From: VRUE01 sp963728365
Lineage (GTDB): Bacteria > Actinomycetota > Thermoleophilia > Solirubrobacterales > 70-9
DNA length: 64,000 bases
Assembly: GCA_963728365.1 (NCBI GenBank)
Contig: CAVSJI010000001.1
Coordinates: 1,240,001 to 1,304,000, forward strand
Direction: 5' to 3'
Shown: positions 8,142-16,624 of the stretch, piece after piece
Position numbering within the stretch: the stretch's first letter is position 1
How the letters are laid out: each line of letters starts with the position of its first letter
Notes under the pieces: generated by a model
The model's input: the letters and a program-made list of their open reading frames with translations, nothing else
Database searches by the model: none
Told to the model about the DNA's origin: nothing
Position numbers and translations under genes: made by a program

Positions 8142-8968
8142 TGGGCGGCGACCTCGATGTGCGAGCGCGAGAGCTCGTTGCGGCCGACCAGGGCCAGGTA
8201 GGCGTCCTCGAGGTTGGCGACGCCGTAGCGGGCGGAGAGCTCGGCGCTGGTCCCCTCGCCGACGATCTGGCCGTCGTTGATGAAGGCGATCCGGTCGCAG
8301 AGCTGCTCGGCCTCCTCCAGGTAGTGCGTGGTGAGCAGGATCGTCGTCCCCTCCTGGTTGATCCGCTGCACGTAGTGCCAGAGCTCGAGCCGCAGCTCGA
8401 CGTCGACGCCGGCGGTCGGCTCGTCGAGGATCAAGAGGCGCGGCCGGTGCATCATCGCCCGCGCCAGGATCAGGCGGCGCTTCATCCCGCCGGAGAGCGT
8501 GCGAGTGCGCTCGTGCGCCTTCTCGGTCAGCGAGAAGGTCTCGAGCAGCTCGCGCGTGCGCTCGCGGCGCTCGCGCTTGGGCATGCCGAAGTAGCCGGCG
8601 TGGTAGTCGAGCGTCTCCTCGGCGGTGAGGAACCAGTCGATGTTGAGCTCCTGCGGGGCGAGCCCGACCGCCTGGCGGGCGTCGCCGTAATCGTGGATCG
8701 CGTCGTGGCCGAAGACGCTGATTTCCCCGGCGGTCGGCTGGGCCAGCCCCGTCGTGCAGTGGATCAGGGTCGACTTGCCCGCCCCGTTCGGGCCGAGCAG
8801 CGCGAACAGTTCCCCGGGGGCGATCTCCAGCGAGACCCCGCGCAGCGCCTCGACCCCGTTCGGGTAGCGCTTGACCAGGTCCTTTATATGGAGTGCCTGC
8901 GGAGTCACGGCGGCGCTAACCGTAGTGGACGGGTGCCGCGGGCTTGCGGTCGCACTTATCGCCGCCAT
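8138..8968 (-). CDS. ABC transporter ATP-binding protein (DrrA/NodI-like)
   Basis: A 276-residue nucleotide-binding subunit. Walker A is GPNGAGKST, the Q-loop region is GLAPQELNID, the signature is LSGGMKRRL, Walker B is LLILDEPTAGVD and the switch His is in LLTTHYLEEAE. This is the DrrA/NodI exporter class. It drives the permease encoded next. The first 25 residues are poorly conserved in style, so the true start could be the internal GTG or later. The gene lies divergently to nothing; an SDR gene precedes it on the same strand by 18 bases, so all three may be cotranscribed. Confidence 0.92.
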   Translation of the reverse strand: MAAISATASPRHPSTTVSAAVTPQALHIKDLVKRYPNGVEALRGVSLEIAPGELFALLGPNGAGKSTLIHCTTGLAQPTAGEISVFGHDAIHDYGDARQAVGLAPQELNIDWFLTAEETLDYHAGYFGMPKRERRERTRELLETFSLTEKAHERTRTLSGGMKRRLILARAMMHRPRLLILDEPTAGVDVELRLELWHYVQRINQEGTTILLTTHYLEEAEQLCDRIAFINDGQIVGEGTSAELSARYGVANLEDAYLALVGRNELSRSHIEVAAQ

Positions 8969-8986
8969 GCGGCGGCAGCTGCGACC

Positions 8987-9835
8987 TCAACGCTGGGAGC
9001 GTCGGCCCGCCTTGGTCAGCTGTCCCTCCATGACGCGCATGACCAGCCAGTAGAGCGGCGGGACGAAGCGCTGGGTGAGGTAGAGCGCGTGGGTGTCGGC
9101 GGAGGTGAAGACCAGGTAGCGGTTGCGCTCGATGCCGTTGAGGATCCGCCCGGCGACGCGCTCGGGGCTGACCGCGCGGCGCTCGAAGAGCGCCACCAGC
9201 TTGCGCATCGCCGGCGCCTCACGATCGACCCCGACGATCTCGACAGTGTCGACCAGCGGCGTCTTCACCGCGCCCGGGCAGACGAGGCTGACCCCAATGC
9301 CGTGGCGGCGCAGATCCGTGCGCAGCACCTCCGAAACCCCGCGCAGGCCGTACTTCGAGGCGCTGTAGGCGGCGTGCCAGGGCAGGCCGAAGAGCCCGGC
9401 GGCCGAAGAGACGTTGACGACATGGCCGCCGCGGCCCGCCTCGATCATCGGCGGCACGAAGAGCTCCAGCACGCCGATCGGCGCCATCAGGTTGACCTCG
9501 GCCATTTTGCGCCAGTCGGAGTGGCGCAGCCGCTCGATCGTCCCCCAGGTGGAGACGCCGGCGACGTTCATCACCACGTCCATGCTGCCGTGGGCGGCGT
9601 GGACCTCGGCCGCCATCGCGGTGAGCGCCTCGTGGTCGGTCAGGTCGAGGGCGGCAGCGTGCGCGACCGTCCCCCCCGCCCCGCGGATCTCCGCCACGGT
9701 CGCGTCGAGCGCCTCGGCCTGGACATCCGTGAGCACGAGCACGGCCCCTCGCGAGGCAGCAGCAAGCGCCGTAGCTCGCCCGATCCCACTGGCGGCCCCG
9801 GTAACAAGGCAAAGCCGACCCCCCAGCCCCTTCAT
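8987..9835 (-). CDS. short-chain dehydrogenase/reductase
   Basis: A 282-residue classical SDR. The cofactor motif TGAASGIG is near residues 11-18, NVAG is near 90, and the catalytic Ser (VNVSSAAG) and YSASK supply the Ser-Tyr-Lys triad. An Asp at the end of strand 2 (LVLTDVQ) favours NAD(H). The C-terminal part has a hydrophobic stretch (LTQRFVPPLYWLVMRVM) that may associate with membrane or lipid substrates, as in several actinobacterial SDRs. The substrate cannot be told from the sequence. Confidence 0.88.
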   Translation of the reverse strand: MKGLGGRLCLVTGAASGIGRATALAAASRGAVLVLTDVQAEALDATVAEIRGAGGTVAHAAALDLTDHEALTAMAAEVHAAHGSMDVVMNVAGVSTWGTIERLRHSDWRKMAEVNLMAPIGVLELFVPPMIEAGRGGHVVNVSSAAGLFGLPWHAAYSASKYGLRGVSEVLRTDLRRHGIGVSLVCPGAVKTPLVDTVEIVGVDREAPAMRKLVALFERRAVSPERVAGRILNGIERNRYLVFTSADTHALYLTQRFVPPLYWLVMRVMEGQLTKAGRRSQR

Positions 9836-9847
9836 CGCATCCGCCGG

Positions 9848-9894
9848 TTCCGGTGCGCTTTATGCAACCCATGACCACATAAAGCGCACCGGAA
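9848..9894 (-). terminator. perfect 17-bp hairpin after the AhpD-like gene
   Basis: TTCCGGTGCGCTTTATG (9848-9864) and CATAAAGCGCACCGGAA (9878-9894) are exact reverse complements around a 13-base loop. The hairpin begins three bases past the stop of the gene ending at 9897 and lies before the SDR start. There is no U tract, so it may act as a Rho-assisted or protective hairpin. Confidence 0.75.
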
Positions 9895-9896
9895 GC

Positions 9897-10448
9897 TCAT
9901 AGGCGCGCGGGGAAGTCTGGCTCGACCTGGAGGGTATTGAGGGTCATGGCGAGCATCTCGTAGTGGCCGACCAGCATGCAGAGCTCGATCAGGCGGACCT
10001 CGTCGAGCCGGGCGCTCAGCCCCGTCCATGTCCGATCCCCAATCCGGCCGTCGGAGTGCATCTCATCGGCTGCGCGCAGCAGCTGCGCCTGCCACTCCGA
10101 CCAGCCGGGCGCATCGGGGCCCTGCCGCACCCGGGCGATCTCCTCCTCGCTCAGCCCGGCGCGACGGCCAAGGCGCTCGTGGTGGCTCCACTCGTATTCG
10201 CAGCCGGTGTTGTGGGCGACGCGCAGGATCAGTAGCTCGGTGTCCTCACGCGGCAGCTTGCCGCCGGGCATCAACCCGCCGGCGAACCAGAGCCAGCGCC
10301 GGAAGAGCCCACGGTGGCGCCCCAGCGTGGTGAAGATCCGCGGCGCACGCGCCCCAACGACGCGCCCCGCGATCCGCGTGATCGCGTAGTTGACCCAGCC
10401 CAGCTGCCGCCGGTTGCCGGGCGCAATCCGCGGTCCGTCCGCCTCCAT
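9897..10448 (-). CDS. carboxymuconolactone decarboxylase-family (AhpD-like) protein
   Basis: A 183-residue helical protein with the CMD-fold core: PREDTELLILRVAHNTGCEYEWSHH, then GLSEEEIARV and a LIELCMLVGHYEMLAMTLN helix. The His pair after CEYEW matches peroxidase-like or AhpD-like relatives, but only one Cys is present, so the CxxC redox centre of true AhpD is missing. The family is often linked to alkylhydroperoxide defence or lactone chemistry. It is divergent from the exonuclease gene; a perfect dyad lies between them. Confidence 0.8.
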   Translation of the reverse strand: MEADGPRIAPGNRRQLGWVNYAITRIAGRVVGARAPRIFTTLGRHRGLFRRWLWFAGGLMPGGKLPREDTELLILRVAHNTGCEYEWSHHERLGRRAGLSEEEIARVRQGPDAPGWSEWQAQLLRAADEMHSDGRIGDRTWTGLSARLDEVRLIELCMLVGHYEMLAMTLNTLQVEPDFPARL

Positions 10449-10480
10449 CGCCGCGCACCGTATCCGACCCCCGGCTCGAC

Positions 10481-10517
10481 GGGCCGATACGTCAAGGCCA
10501 CGTCGACGTATCGGCCC
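10481..10517. promoter_or_regulatory. 13-bp perfect dyad in a divergent promoter region
   Basis: GGGCCGATACGTC (10481-10493) and GACGTATCGGCCC (10505-10517) are perfect inverted repeats around 11 bases. They sit between the minus-strand AhpD-like gene (start 10448) and the plus-strand exonuclease gene (start 10550). The position fits an operator or a transcript hairpin; no regulator is encoded next to it. Confidence 0.5.
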
Positions 10518-10549
10518 ATCAGCGGCGATTGGGGGCGTAGGCTGCGGCG

Positions 10550-11413
10550 GTGCCTCAGCCGCTGCTCGCCGTCGACGCTCCCTCGATGCTCTTCCGGGCG
10601 TTCTACGCGCTGCCCGACTCGATCGTCGGGTCGGACGGCAAGCCGGTCAATGCGCTGCTCGGCACCGCCAACCTGGTGCTGCGCGAGGTCGAAGAGCGCA
10701 AGCCGCGGGCGGTGGTCCTCTGCTTCGGCCCCGACGCAGCCTCCTACCGGACCGAGCTCTATCCCGCCTATCACGCCGAGCGCGAGGCGGCGATGCCAGA
10801 TGACCTGCCGCATCAGTTCGTCGACGCCCGGCCCTTCTTCGAGGCCTTCGGATGGACGGTCGCGACCAGCGAGGACCTCGAGGCAGACGACCTGCTCGGC
10901 ACCTACGCGCGCCGCGAGACCGAGGCCGGCGGCCAGGCCCTGCTGATGACCGGCGACCGCGACATGTACCAGTGCGCCGCCGAGCGGGTCACGGTGCTCT
11001 ACGTGAAGACCGGGACCAAAGGAAGCGAAGAGGTGGGGCCGGCCGAGGTCGAGGAGCGCTATGGCGTTCCGCCCGAGATCGTCCCCGACTTCATCGCCCT
11101 GCGCGGCGACCCCGCCGACGGCCTGCCCGGCGCCAAGGGCGTCGGGCCCAAGACGGCGGCCGAGCTGCTCCGACGCCACGGCTCGCTCGAGGCGATCCTC
11201 AAGAATGCGATTCGCGAGCCCCGCCCCGCCCTGCGCGCCTCGCTTCTCGAGTCCGCCGACGATCTGCGCGCCTTCAAGGACATCGCCACCCTGCGCGACG
11301 CCGGCGTCACCCCGCCGCCGGACCGTCAGACCGACTGGCCCGCCGCCGCAGCCGCCGCCCGCAACCGAGGCATGAACCGCCTAGCCGACCGCCTCGAAGC
11401 GAACCCCGCCTGA
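10550..11413 (+). CDS. 5'-3' exonuclease (PIN plus H3TH, Pol I N-domain-like)
   Basis: A 287-residue stand-alone flap-endonuclease-type enzyme. The N-terminal PIN domain shows the metal-binding acidic clusters: LLAVDAPSMLFRAFYA, EDLEADDLLGTYA and LLMTGDRDMYQC. The helix-hairpin-helix (FIALRGDPADGLPGAKGVGPKTAAELL) binds duplex DNA behind a 5' flap. It is expected to remove RNA primers or flaps alongside DNA polymerase I. Actinobacteria often keep such a separate copy. The start is GTG. A long palindrome follows the stop. Confidence 0.9.
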   Translation: MPQPLLAVDAPSMLFRAFYALPDSIVGSDGKPVNALLGTANLVLREVEERKPRAVVLCFGPDAASYRTELYPAYHAEREAAMPDDLPHQFVDARPFFEAFGWTVATSEDLEADDLLGTYARRETEAGGQALLMTGDRDMYQCAAERVTVLYVKTGTKGSEEVGPAEVEERYGVPPEIVPDFIALRGDPADGLPGAKGVGPKTAAELLRRHGSLEAILKNAIREPRPALRASLLESADDLRAFKDIATLRDAGVTPPPDRQTDWPAAAAAARNRGMNRLADRLEANPA

Positions 11414-11414
11414 G

Positions 11415-11472
11415 CGGGGACGTGCCGCAACTTATGTACCTATACGGACCGCTAACTTGCGGCACGTCCCCG
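11415..11472. repeat. REP-like palindrome / terminator hairpin
   Basis: CGGGGACGTGCCGCAA (11415-11430) pairs exactly with TTGCGGCACGTCCCCG (11457-11472), a 16-bp stem around a 26-base loop containing CTTATGTACCTATACGG. It lies between convergent genes, so it may end both transcripts. The long loop and the ordered stem are unlike a simple terminator and suggest a repetitive extragenic palindrome. Confidence 0.7.
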
Positions 11473-11485
11473 GTGGCGGGTGGGG

Positions 11486-12190
11486 TTAGCGGTAGTCGGG
11501 GTTGGGGAAGTCGAAGCGGCAGCCGGCGTCCCACTCGGTCCGCTGGTTGCCGTGGGCGGGGATACCGCCGGCGTCCTTGAGCATGCGCGCCAGGTGGAGC
11601 ATGTTCCAGGCGGCGAAGGTGGTGTTGCGGTTGGTGAAGTCGTTGTCCGGGCCGCCAGAGCCCTCGTCGAGGTAGGACGGGCCAGGGCCGGCCTCGCCGA
11701 TCCAGCCAGCGTCGGCCTGGGGCGGGATCGTGTAGCCGAGGTGCTGGAGCGAGTAGAGGACGTTCATCGCGCAGTGCTTGACGCCGTCCTCGTTGCCGGT
11801 CACCAGGCAGCCGCCGACCCGGCCGTAGTAGGCGTACTGGCCGGCGTCGTTGAGCAGGTGCGAGTTGCCGTAGAGGCGCTCGATCACCTGGGTGGCGACC
11901 GAGGACTTCTCCCCCAGCCAGATCGGCATGCCGAGCACCAGGATGTCGGCGGCCATCACCTTCTCGAAGATCGCCGGCCACTCGTCGCGCTGCCAGCCGT
12001 GCTCGGTCATGTCGGGCCAGACGCCGGTGGCGATCTCGTGGTCGATCGCGCGGATCGACTCGACCGCGACGCCCTGGGCGCGCAGGATCTCCATCTGGCG
12101 GTCCATCAGACCCTGCGTATGCGACGCCTCGGGGCTGCGCTTCAGCGTGCAGTTGATGTAGAGCGCGCCCAGGTCCGCGTAGTCCGTCAC
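11486..12190 (-). CDS. flavodoxin-like NAD(P)H-dependent oxidoreductase
   Basis: A 234-residue protein of the flavodoxin/NADPH-dependent FMN reductase fold. The start (LGALYINCTLKRSPEASHTQGLM) is the FMN phosphate-binding loop form of this family. ADILVLGMPIWLGEKSSV is the isoalloxazine-contacting loop, and GGCLVTGNEDGVKHCAMNVLY the next. Members reduce quinones or flavins. Its ATG overlaps the stop of the flavin monooxygenase gene as ATGA, so it may supply reduced flavin to, or act in the same pathway as, that enzyme. Confidence 0.82.
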   Translation of the reverse strand: MTDYADLGALYINCTLKRSPEASHTQGLMDRQMEILRAQGVAVESIRAIDHEIATGVWPDMTEHGWQRDEWPAIFEKVMAADILVLGMPIWLGEKSSVATQVIERLYGNSHLLNDAGQYAYYGRVGGCLVTGNEDGVKHCAMNVLYSLQHLGYTIPPQADAGWIGEAGPGPSYLDEGSGGPDNDFTNRNTTFAAWNMLHLARMLKDAGGIPAHGNQRTEWDAGCRFDFPNPDYR

Positions 12191-13692
12191 GCGGCGACCA
12201 CATCCGACGGCCGCTCGGCCGGGGAAGGCCTGGAGAACTGCATCGCGCCGTCATCGAGGGCACCCCGCCGGATCGTGCGGATGTCGAAGACGTAGTTCTG
12301 GCGCAGCTTCCAGGGCTCCTTCGAGCCCTGCTTGGGGAATTCCTCGAGCGAGCGCGTCACGTAGCCGGAGTTGAGGTCGATCAGCGGCAGCTCCTCGACG
12401 CTCGGATCGGTCACCTCAGGCACCGACTTGGAGTAGCCGTGCTCGTCCATGTAGGCGAGCAGCCGGCAGACGTATTCGGAGACCAGATCGGCCTTCAGCG
12501 TCCAGGAGGCGTTGGTGTAGCCCACCGTGAAGGCGCAGTTGGGGACGCCGCTGAGCATCATGCCCCGATAGGCCATCTTCTCGGAGACGTCGACCGGCTC
12601 GCCGTCGACCAGCATCTCCATGCCGCCGAGGAAGAGCAGGTTGAGCCCGGTGGCGGTGACGATCACGTCAGCCTCGAGCTGCTCGCCGGAGTCGAGCTCG
12701 ATGCCGGTCTCGGTGAAGGCCTTGATCGTGTCGGTGACGACCTCGGCACGACCCTCGCGGATAGACCTGAAGAGGTCGCCGTTGGGCACCAGGCACATGC
12801 GCTGATCCCAGGGGTCGTACTTCGGGCGAAAGTGCTTGTCGACGTCGTAGCCAGCGGGCAGAGAGCGCTCGACGCCCTGGCGGATGAACCGTTTGACCGC
12901 CCGCGGGCGGCGGCGGCTGAGCTGGTAGAAGAGCGTCTGAATCGCGACGTTCTTCCAGCGCACCAGCGGGTAGACGATGCGATCGGGAAGCACCCGCCGC
13001 AGGCCGTTGGCGACCGGGTCTTCGGCCGGCAGCGAGGCGATGTAGGTGGGCGAGCGCTGCAGCATCGTCACCTGCGCCGCCTTCTCGGCCATCGCCGGCA
13101 CCAGGGTCACAGCGGTCGCGCCCGACCCGATCACGACGACCCGCTTGCCCGCGTAGTCGAGGTCCTCGGGCCAGTGCTGGGGGTGGACGACCTCGCCACC
13201 GAAGCGCTCGCGACCCGCGAACTCCGGGGTGAAGCCTTCGTCGTAGCGGTAGTAGCCGCTGCAGACCCAGAGGTAGCCGCAGGTCAGCTCGACCGTCTCG
13301 CCCCCCTCGCGCTCGGCGGCGACATGCCAACGCGCGTCCTCACTCGACCAGCTCGCGCGGACAACGCGGTGGCCGAAGCGGATCTTGCGGTCGATCCCAC
13401 CCTCGCGCGCGGTGCGCTGCACGTACTCGAGGATCGATGGCCCGTCGGCGATCGACTTGGCCGCGGTCCACGGCTTGAAGCGATAGCCGAGCGTGTGCAT
13501 GTCGGAGTCGGAGCGGATCCCGGGATAGCGGAAGAGGTCCCAGGTCCCGCCCAGGCGGTCGCGCGCCTCGAGGATCGCGTAGCTCTTGCCCGGAAACGCC
13601 TCCTGAAAATGATGGGCGGCGCCGATCCCGGAGAGGCCGGCGCCGACGATCAGCGCATCGAGGTGCTCGGCTGCGTTCCCGCTGGTTCCCAA
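12187..13692 (-). CDS. flavin-containing monooxygenase (EthA/Baeyer-Villiger-like)
   Basis: A 501-residue class B flavoprotein. The FAD fingerprint is LIVGAGLSGIGAAHHF and the FRYPGIRSDSDMHTLGYRFKPW segment is characteristic of EthA-like enzymes. The NADPH fingerprint is VVVIGSGATAVTLVPAM, and VIVTATGLNLLFLG precedes the C-terminal part. Such enzymes add oxygen to ketones, sulfides or thioamides. The start appears to be TTG at 13692 with no strong ribosome binding site. A short hairpin (TGGCT...AGCCA, about 13717-13731) separates it from the membrane-protein gene upstream. Confidence 0.9.
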   Translation of the reverse strand: MGTSGNAAEHLDALIVGAGLSGIGAAHHFQEAFPGKSYAILEARDRLGGTWDLFRYPGIRSDSDMHTLGYRFKPWTAAKSIADGPSILEYVQRTAREGGIDRKIRFGHRVVRASWSSEDARWHVAAEREGGETVELTCGYLWVCSGYYRYDEGFTPEFAGRERFGGEVVHPQHWPEDLDYAGKRVVVIGSGATAVTLVPAMAEKAAQVTMLQRSPTYIASLPAEDPVANGLRRVLPDRIVYPLVRWKNVAIQTLFYQLSRRRPRAVKRFIRQGVERSLPAGYDVDKHFRPKYDPWDQRMCLVPNGDLFRSIREGRAEVVTDTIKAFTETGIELDSGEQLEADVIVTATGLNLLFLGGMEMLVDGEPVDVSEKMAYRGMMLSGVPNCAFTVGYTNASWTLKADLVSEYVCRLLAYMDEHGYSKSVPEVTDPSVEELPLIDLNSGYVTRSLEEFPKQGSKEPWKLRQNYVFDIRTIRRGALDDGAMQFSRPSPAERPSDVVAA

Positions 13693-13744
13693 GACCGGGC
13701 TATTCTCGCACGCTGGCTGGTCAGCCAGTCGGGATGTGCCAATC

Positions 13745-14464
13745 TCACACAGTGGTGGGCGGCGGCGGAACGTCGGGCGGCGGAATCGCAGCCGCCTGGG
13801 CCTGCAGCGGCACCAGGCCGAAGTAGATGGTCGAGGCGGCGAGTGCCCCGATCGGCGCCGTGATCGTCGAGGCGATCAGGTTGAAGAGCGCCCGGACGGC
13901 GAACGTGTCGGAGACTCCCGCGCCGATCAGCGCGAGCACTCCGCTGACCACGGCGGTGATGATGAAGACGACGACGATCACGCCGAACACCTGCCAGCCG
14001 TTGCCCTTGACAAGCTCGCGGGAGCGACCGAAGGCGCCGATCGCGCCGCTGCGCTCGACCACGATCACCGGGGCGATCACCGCCCAGATCGTCAACAGGA
14101 AGAGCCCGGGCACGAGGAGGAGGAAGAGGCCGACCGCGATCCCGATGCCGGCCAGGACGCCGGCGCCGATCAGCGGCAGGACAACCGGCCAGGTCGCCTC
14201 GATCAGCTCGCCGGCCGAGAAGTCGCGGCGGCCGTCCTGCACGTCGCTGACCAGCCCGACGACCATCCCCTGATAGAGGGTCCCGGCGATGATGCTGACG
14301 GCGAAGGCAATCAGGCCGAGGAAGAAGCTCGTGGCCAGCAGCCCGTTGACGATCGCGACGATCAGGAAGAGACCGAACGCGACGGGGAGCAACGTCCCCG
14401 CCTGCTCGCCATAGATGGAGAAGATTCGACTGAGAGTGCCGCCTATATCGAGCTTTTGGTTCAT
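13745..14464 (-). CDS. polytopic membrane protein
   Basis: A 239-residue protein with about six hydrophobic segments: LLPVAFGLFLIVAIVNGLLA, FFLGLIAFAVSIIAGTLYQGMVV, VLPLIGAGVLAGIGIAVGLFLLLVPGLFLLTIWAVIAPVIVV, VFGVIVVVFIITAVVSGVLALIGAG and FNLIASTITAPIGALAAS. RSRELVKGNGW lies between helices. The arrangement resembles the membrane-anchor family next to glycerophosphoryl diester phosphodiesterases. A proline-rich tail (IPPPDVPPPPTTV) ends the protein. Function unknown. Confidence 0.75.
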   Translation of the reverse strand: MNQKLDIGGTLSRIFSIYGEQAGTLLPVAFGLFLIVAIVNGLLATSFFLGLIAFAVSIIAGTLYQGMVVGLVSDVQDGRRDFSAGELIEATWPVVLPLIGAGVLAGIGIAVGLFLLLVPGLFLLTIWAVIAPVIVVERSGAIGAFGRSRELVKGNGWQVFGVIVVVFIITAVVSGVLALIGAGVSDTFAVRALFNLIASTITAPIGALAASTIYFGLVPLQAQAAAIPPPDVPPPPTTV

Positions 14465-14506
14465 GGCGAGTGATTCGACCCTGCCGTCGCCTCCCCTTCC
14501 GCGAAT

Positions 14507-15169
14507 TTACGCGCTGAGAAGCTCGTCGAGGTAGTCCGGGGGGCGGATTGCCTCGGCGAGCGCCGCGTCTGGCTGCAGCGGCCCGTGCACCGTGCGCATC
14601 GGCAGGACGCCGGCCCAGACCGGCAGGCCCATGTCCTCCTCGTCGTCGAGCGGCGGGCCGCTGCGGATCTTCGCCGAAGCCTCCTCGAGCGGCAGGCGCA
14701 GGACGGCGGTGGCCCGCAGCTCCCTCTCGGTGGGCCGGCGAGCGTCCGCCCAGCGGCCGGGGACGATCTTCTCGACCAGCGCCTCGAGCGCGCCCGCCTT
14801 CTCCGCTCCGTCGCCGACCAGCTCGGCCCGGCCGAAGACCATCGCCGAGCGGTAGTTGGCCGAGTGGTGCACGGCGGCGCGGGCGAGCACGATGCCGTCG
14901 ACCAGAGTCGCGGTGAGGCAGATCTCGGCGCCGTCGGACTGACGCAGGGCGCGGCTGGCCGCCGAGCCGTGCAGGTAGAGATTGGAGCCGGCCCGCGCGT
15001 GCAGCGTCGGCACCACCAACGGCGCGCCGCCGTCGAGGAGGCCAATGTGGCAGACCAGCGCCTCGTCGAGGATCGCCTCGACCGCGGTGAGCTCATGCGA
15101 GCCGCCGGCGGGCATGCGCCGCAGCTTGGTGCGGGGTGTCTTCAGCGGGGTCTCGGGCGTCCCCGACAT
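14507..15169 (-). CDS. pyridoxamine 5'-phosphate oxidase-like split-barrel protein
   Basis: A 220-residue FMN-binding split-barrel protein of the Pyridox_oxase_2/NimA-like group. The first strands (ALVCHIGLLDGGAPLVVPTLHARAGS) and NLYLHGSAASRALRQSDGAEICLTATLVDGIVLAR contain the flavin-binding region. HHSANYRSAMVFGRAELV follows. Proteins of this group oxidise or reduce small substrates or store flavin. It is divergent from a MocR-like regulator with only 28 bases between the two ATGs, a common pairing for vitamin B6-related genes. Confidence 0.85.
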   Translation of the reverse strand: MSGTPETPLKTPRTKLRRMPAGGSHELTAVEAILDEALVCHIGLLDGGAPLVVPTLHARAGSNLYLHGSAASRALRQSDGAEICLTATLVDGIVLARAAVHHSANYRSAMVFGRAELVGDGAEKAGALEALVEKIVPGRWADARRPTERELRATAVLRLPLEEASAKIRSGPPLDDEEDMGLPVWAGVLPMRTVHGPLQPDAALAEAIRPPDYLDELLSA

Positions 15170-15197
15170 CTGTTACAGTACAGATTAGCTTTTTGCA
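15170..15197. promoter_or_regulatory. shared divergent promoter/operator, 28 bases
   Basis: The gap between the two start codons reads TCTGTTACAGTACAG followed by ATTAGC and a T run. It contains TCTGT...ACAGA arms and a direct TACAG repeat (TTACAG-TACAG), the kind of short repeated site MocR regulators bind. With 28 bases only, the promoters must overlap the coding starts or the mRNAs be leaderless. Confidence 0.55.
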
Positions 15198-16517
15198 ATG
15201 GCACAGTATCCTATCTCCGGCAAGAGCGCTAGTCAGATCGCCGCCAGCACCGAGGCAGCGATCGAGCTGGGCGAGCTGGCGCCCGGTGCGGCCCTGCCGC
15301 CTGTGCGCGCCCTCGCCAAGCAACTCGGCGTCAGCCCGACGACGATCTCCGCGGCCCTCGCCGAGCTGCGCTCGCGCGGCCTGATCGTCACCCACGAGCG
15401 CAGCCGCTCCCGAGTCAGCTGGCGCCCGCCCCTGGCCGGCGCCCTGTTGCGGACGGGCATCCCGGACGGTGCGCGGGACCTTGCCAGCGGCAACCCCGAC
15501 CCCGAGCTGCTCCCCGACCCCACCCCCTTCCTGCGCCGCATGGAGGTGCCGCGCCAGCTCTACGGCGACTCGCCCACCGAGCCGCGGCTGCTCGAGCTTG
15601 CGCGCGCCGAGCTCGGCAAGGCGGGGATCGACGCCGGCTCGATCGCCGTAGTCAGCGGCGCTCTCGACGGGATCGAGCGCGCCCTCGGCGCGCGACTGCG
15701 GCCCGGCGACCTTGTCGCGGTCGAGGATCCGGGCTTCGCCGGGCTCTTCGACCTGCTGCGGGCGATGGGGCTGGCGCTGCGCCCGGTCGCGATAGACGAG
15801 CGCGGCATGTTGCCGGCGGAGCTCAGCGCGGCGCTCGAGGAGGGCGCCGCCGCGGTCGTCGTCAACCCCCGCGGTCAGAACCCGACCGGGGCGGCGCTCG
15901 ACGAGGAGCGCGCCGCCGAGCTCACCGCCAGGCTCGACCGCTTCCCCGGCGCGATGGTGGTCGAGGACGACCACCTCGGGCCGGTCGCCGGAGCGTCGCG
16001 GGTGACCCTGACCGGCGGCCGCGAGCGCTGGGCCGCCGCGCTCTCGGTCGCCAAGTCGCTGGGCCCCGACCTGCGCCTCGCCGTGCTCGCCGCTGACCCG
16101 CAGACGGTCAGCCGGGTGCAGGGGCGTCAGGCCGTCGGCCCGCAGTGGGTCAGCCGCCTGCTGCAGCGCCTCGTCGCCGAGATGTGGTCGGACCCGAGCG
16201 TCCAGGGGACGCTCGAGCGCGCCACCGCCGCGTATCGCGAGCGCCGCGAGCAGCTGATCGCGGCGCTCGCAGCGAAGGGGATCGAGGCGCGAGCTCCAGC
16301 CGGGATCACCGTCTGGGTGCCCGTACCCGAGGAGGCGCCCGTCGTCCAGTCTCTGCTGCAGGATGGCTGGGCGGTCCTCCCGGGCGCCCCCTACCGCCTG
16401 CAGGGCGGGCGGGCGATCCGCGTCACAACCTCCCTGCTGAAGGAAGACGAGGCGCCCGACTTCGCCTCCTCTCTGGCCCGGGCGCTGCAACCGCGCGGTC
16501 TCACGCGTACGGCGTAA
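15198..16517 (+). CDS. MocR/PdxR-type GntR regulator with aminotransferase domain
   Basis: A 439-residue chimera. Residues 1-75 are a GntR winged helix (GAALPPVRALAKQLGVSPTTISAALAELRSRGLI). The rest is a fold-type I PLP domain with NPRGQNPTG near 223-231, an Asp in VVEDDHLG near 257 and the Schiff-base Lys at about 286 (LSVAKSLGPDLRLAVL). These regulators sense PLP or amines and control the divergent gene, here the split-barrel protein. No clear ribosome binding site precedes the ATG. Confidence 0.9.
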   Translation: MAQYPISGKSASQIAASTEAAIELGELAPGAALPPVRALAKQLGVSPTTISAALAELRSRGLIVTHERSRSRVSWRPPLAGALLRTGIPDGARDLASGNPDPELLPDPTPFLRRMEVPRQLYGDSPTEPRLLELARAELGKAGIDAGSIAVVSGALDGIERALGARLRPGDLVAVEDPGFAGLFDLLRAMGLALRPVAIDERGMLPAELSAALEEGAAAVVVNPRGQNPTGAALDEERAAELTARLDRFPGAMVVEDDHLGPVAGASRVTLTGGRERWAAALSVAKSLGPDLRLAVLAADPQTVSRVQGRQAVGPQWVSRLLQRLVAEMWSDPSVQGTLERATAAYRERREQLIAALAAKGIEARAPAGITVWVPVPEEAPVVQSLLQDGWAVLPGAPYRLQGGRAIRVTTSLLKEDEAPDFASSLARALQPRGLTRTA

Positions 16518-16624
16518 TCACGGTGACGTGCCGTAAGCGTTCTGACGGTCCTCAGGGCATTAACGCAACCCGAACCCGGGTAGCGGTTGCCAAGTAGAGA
16601 CAACCAAAGCTAAGGGAGGCAGAG

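Noticed and set aside
5841..8201. Long plus-strand frame opposite the beta-helix and transporter genes
   Set aside because: It is antisense to three well-supported genes and its Arg/Gly/Ala-rich translation has no family pattern; such shadows are common in GC-rich DNA.
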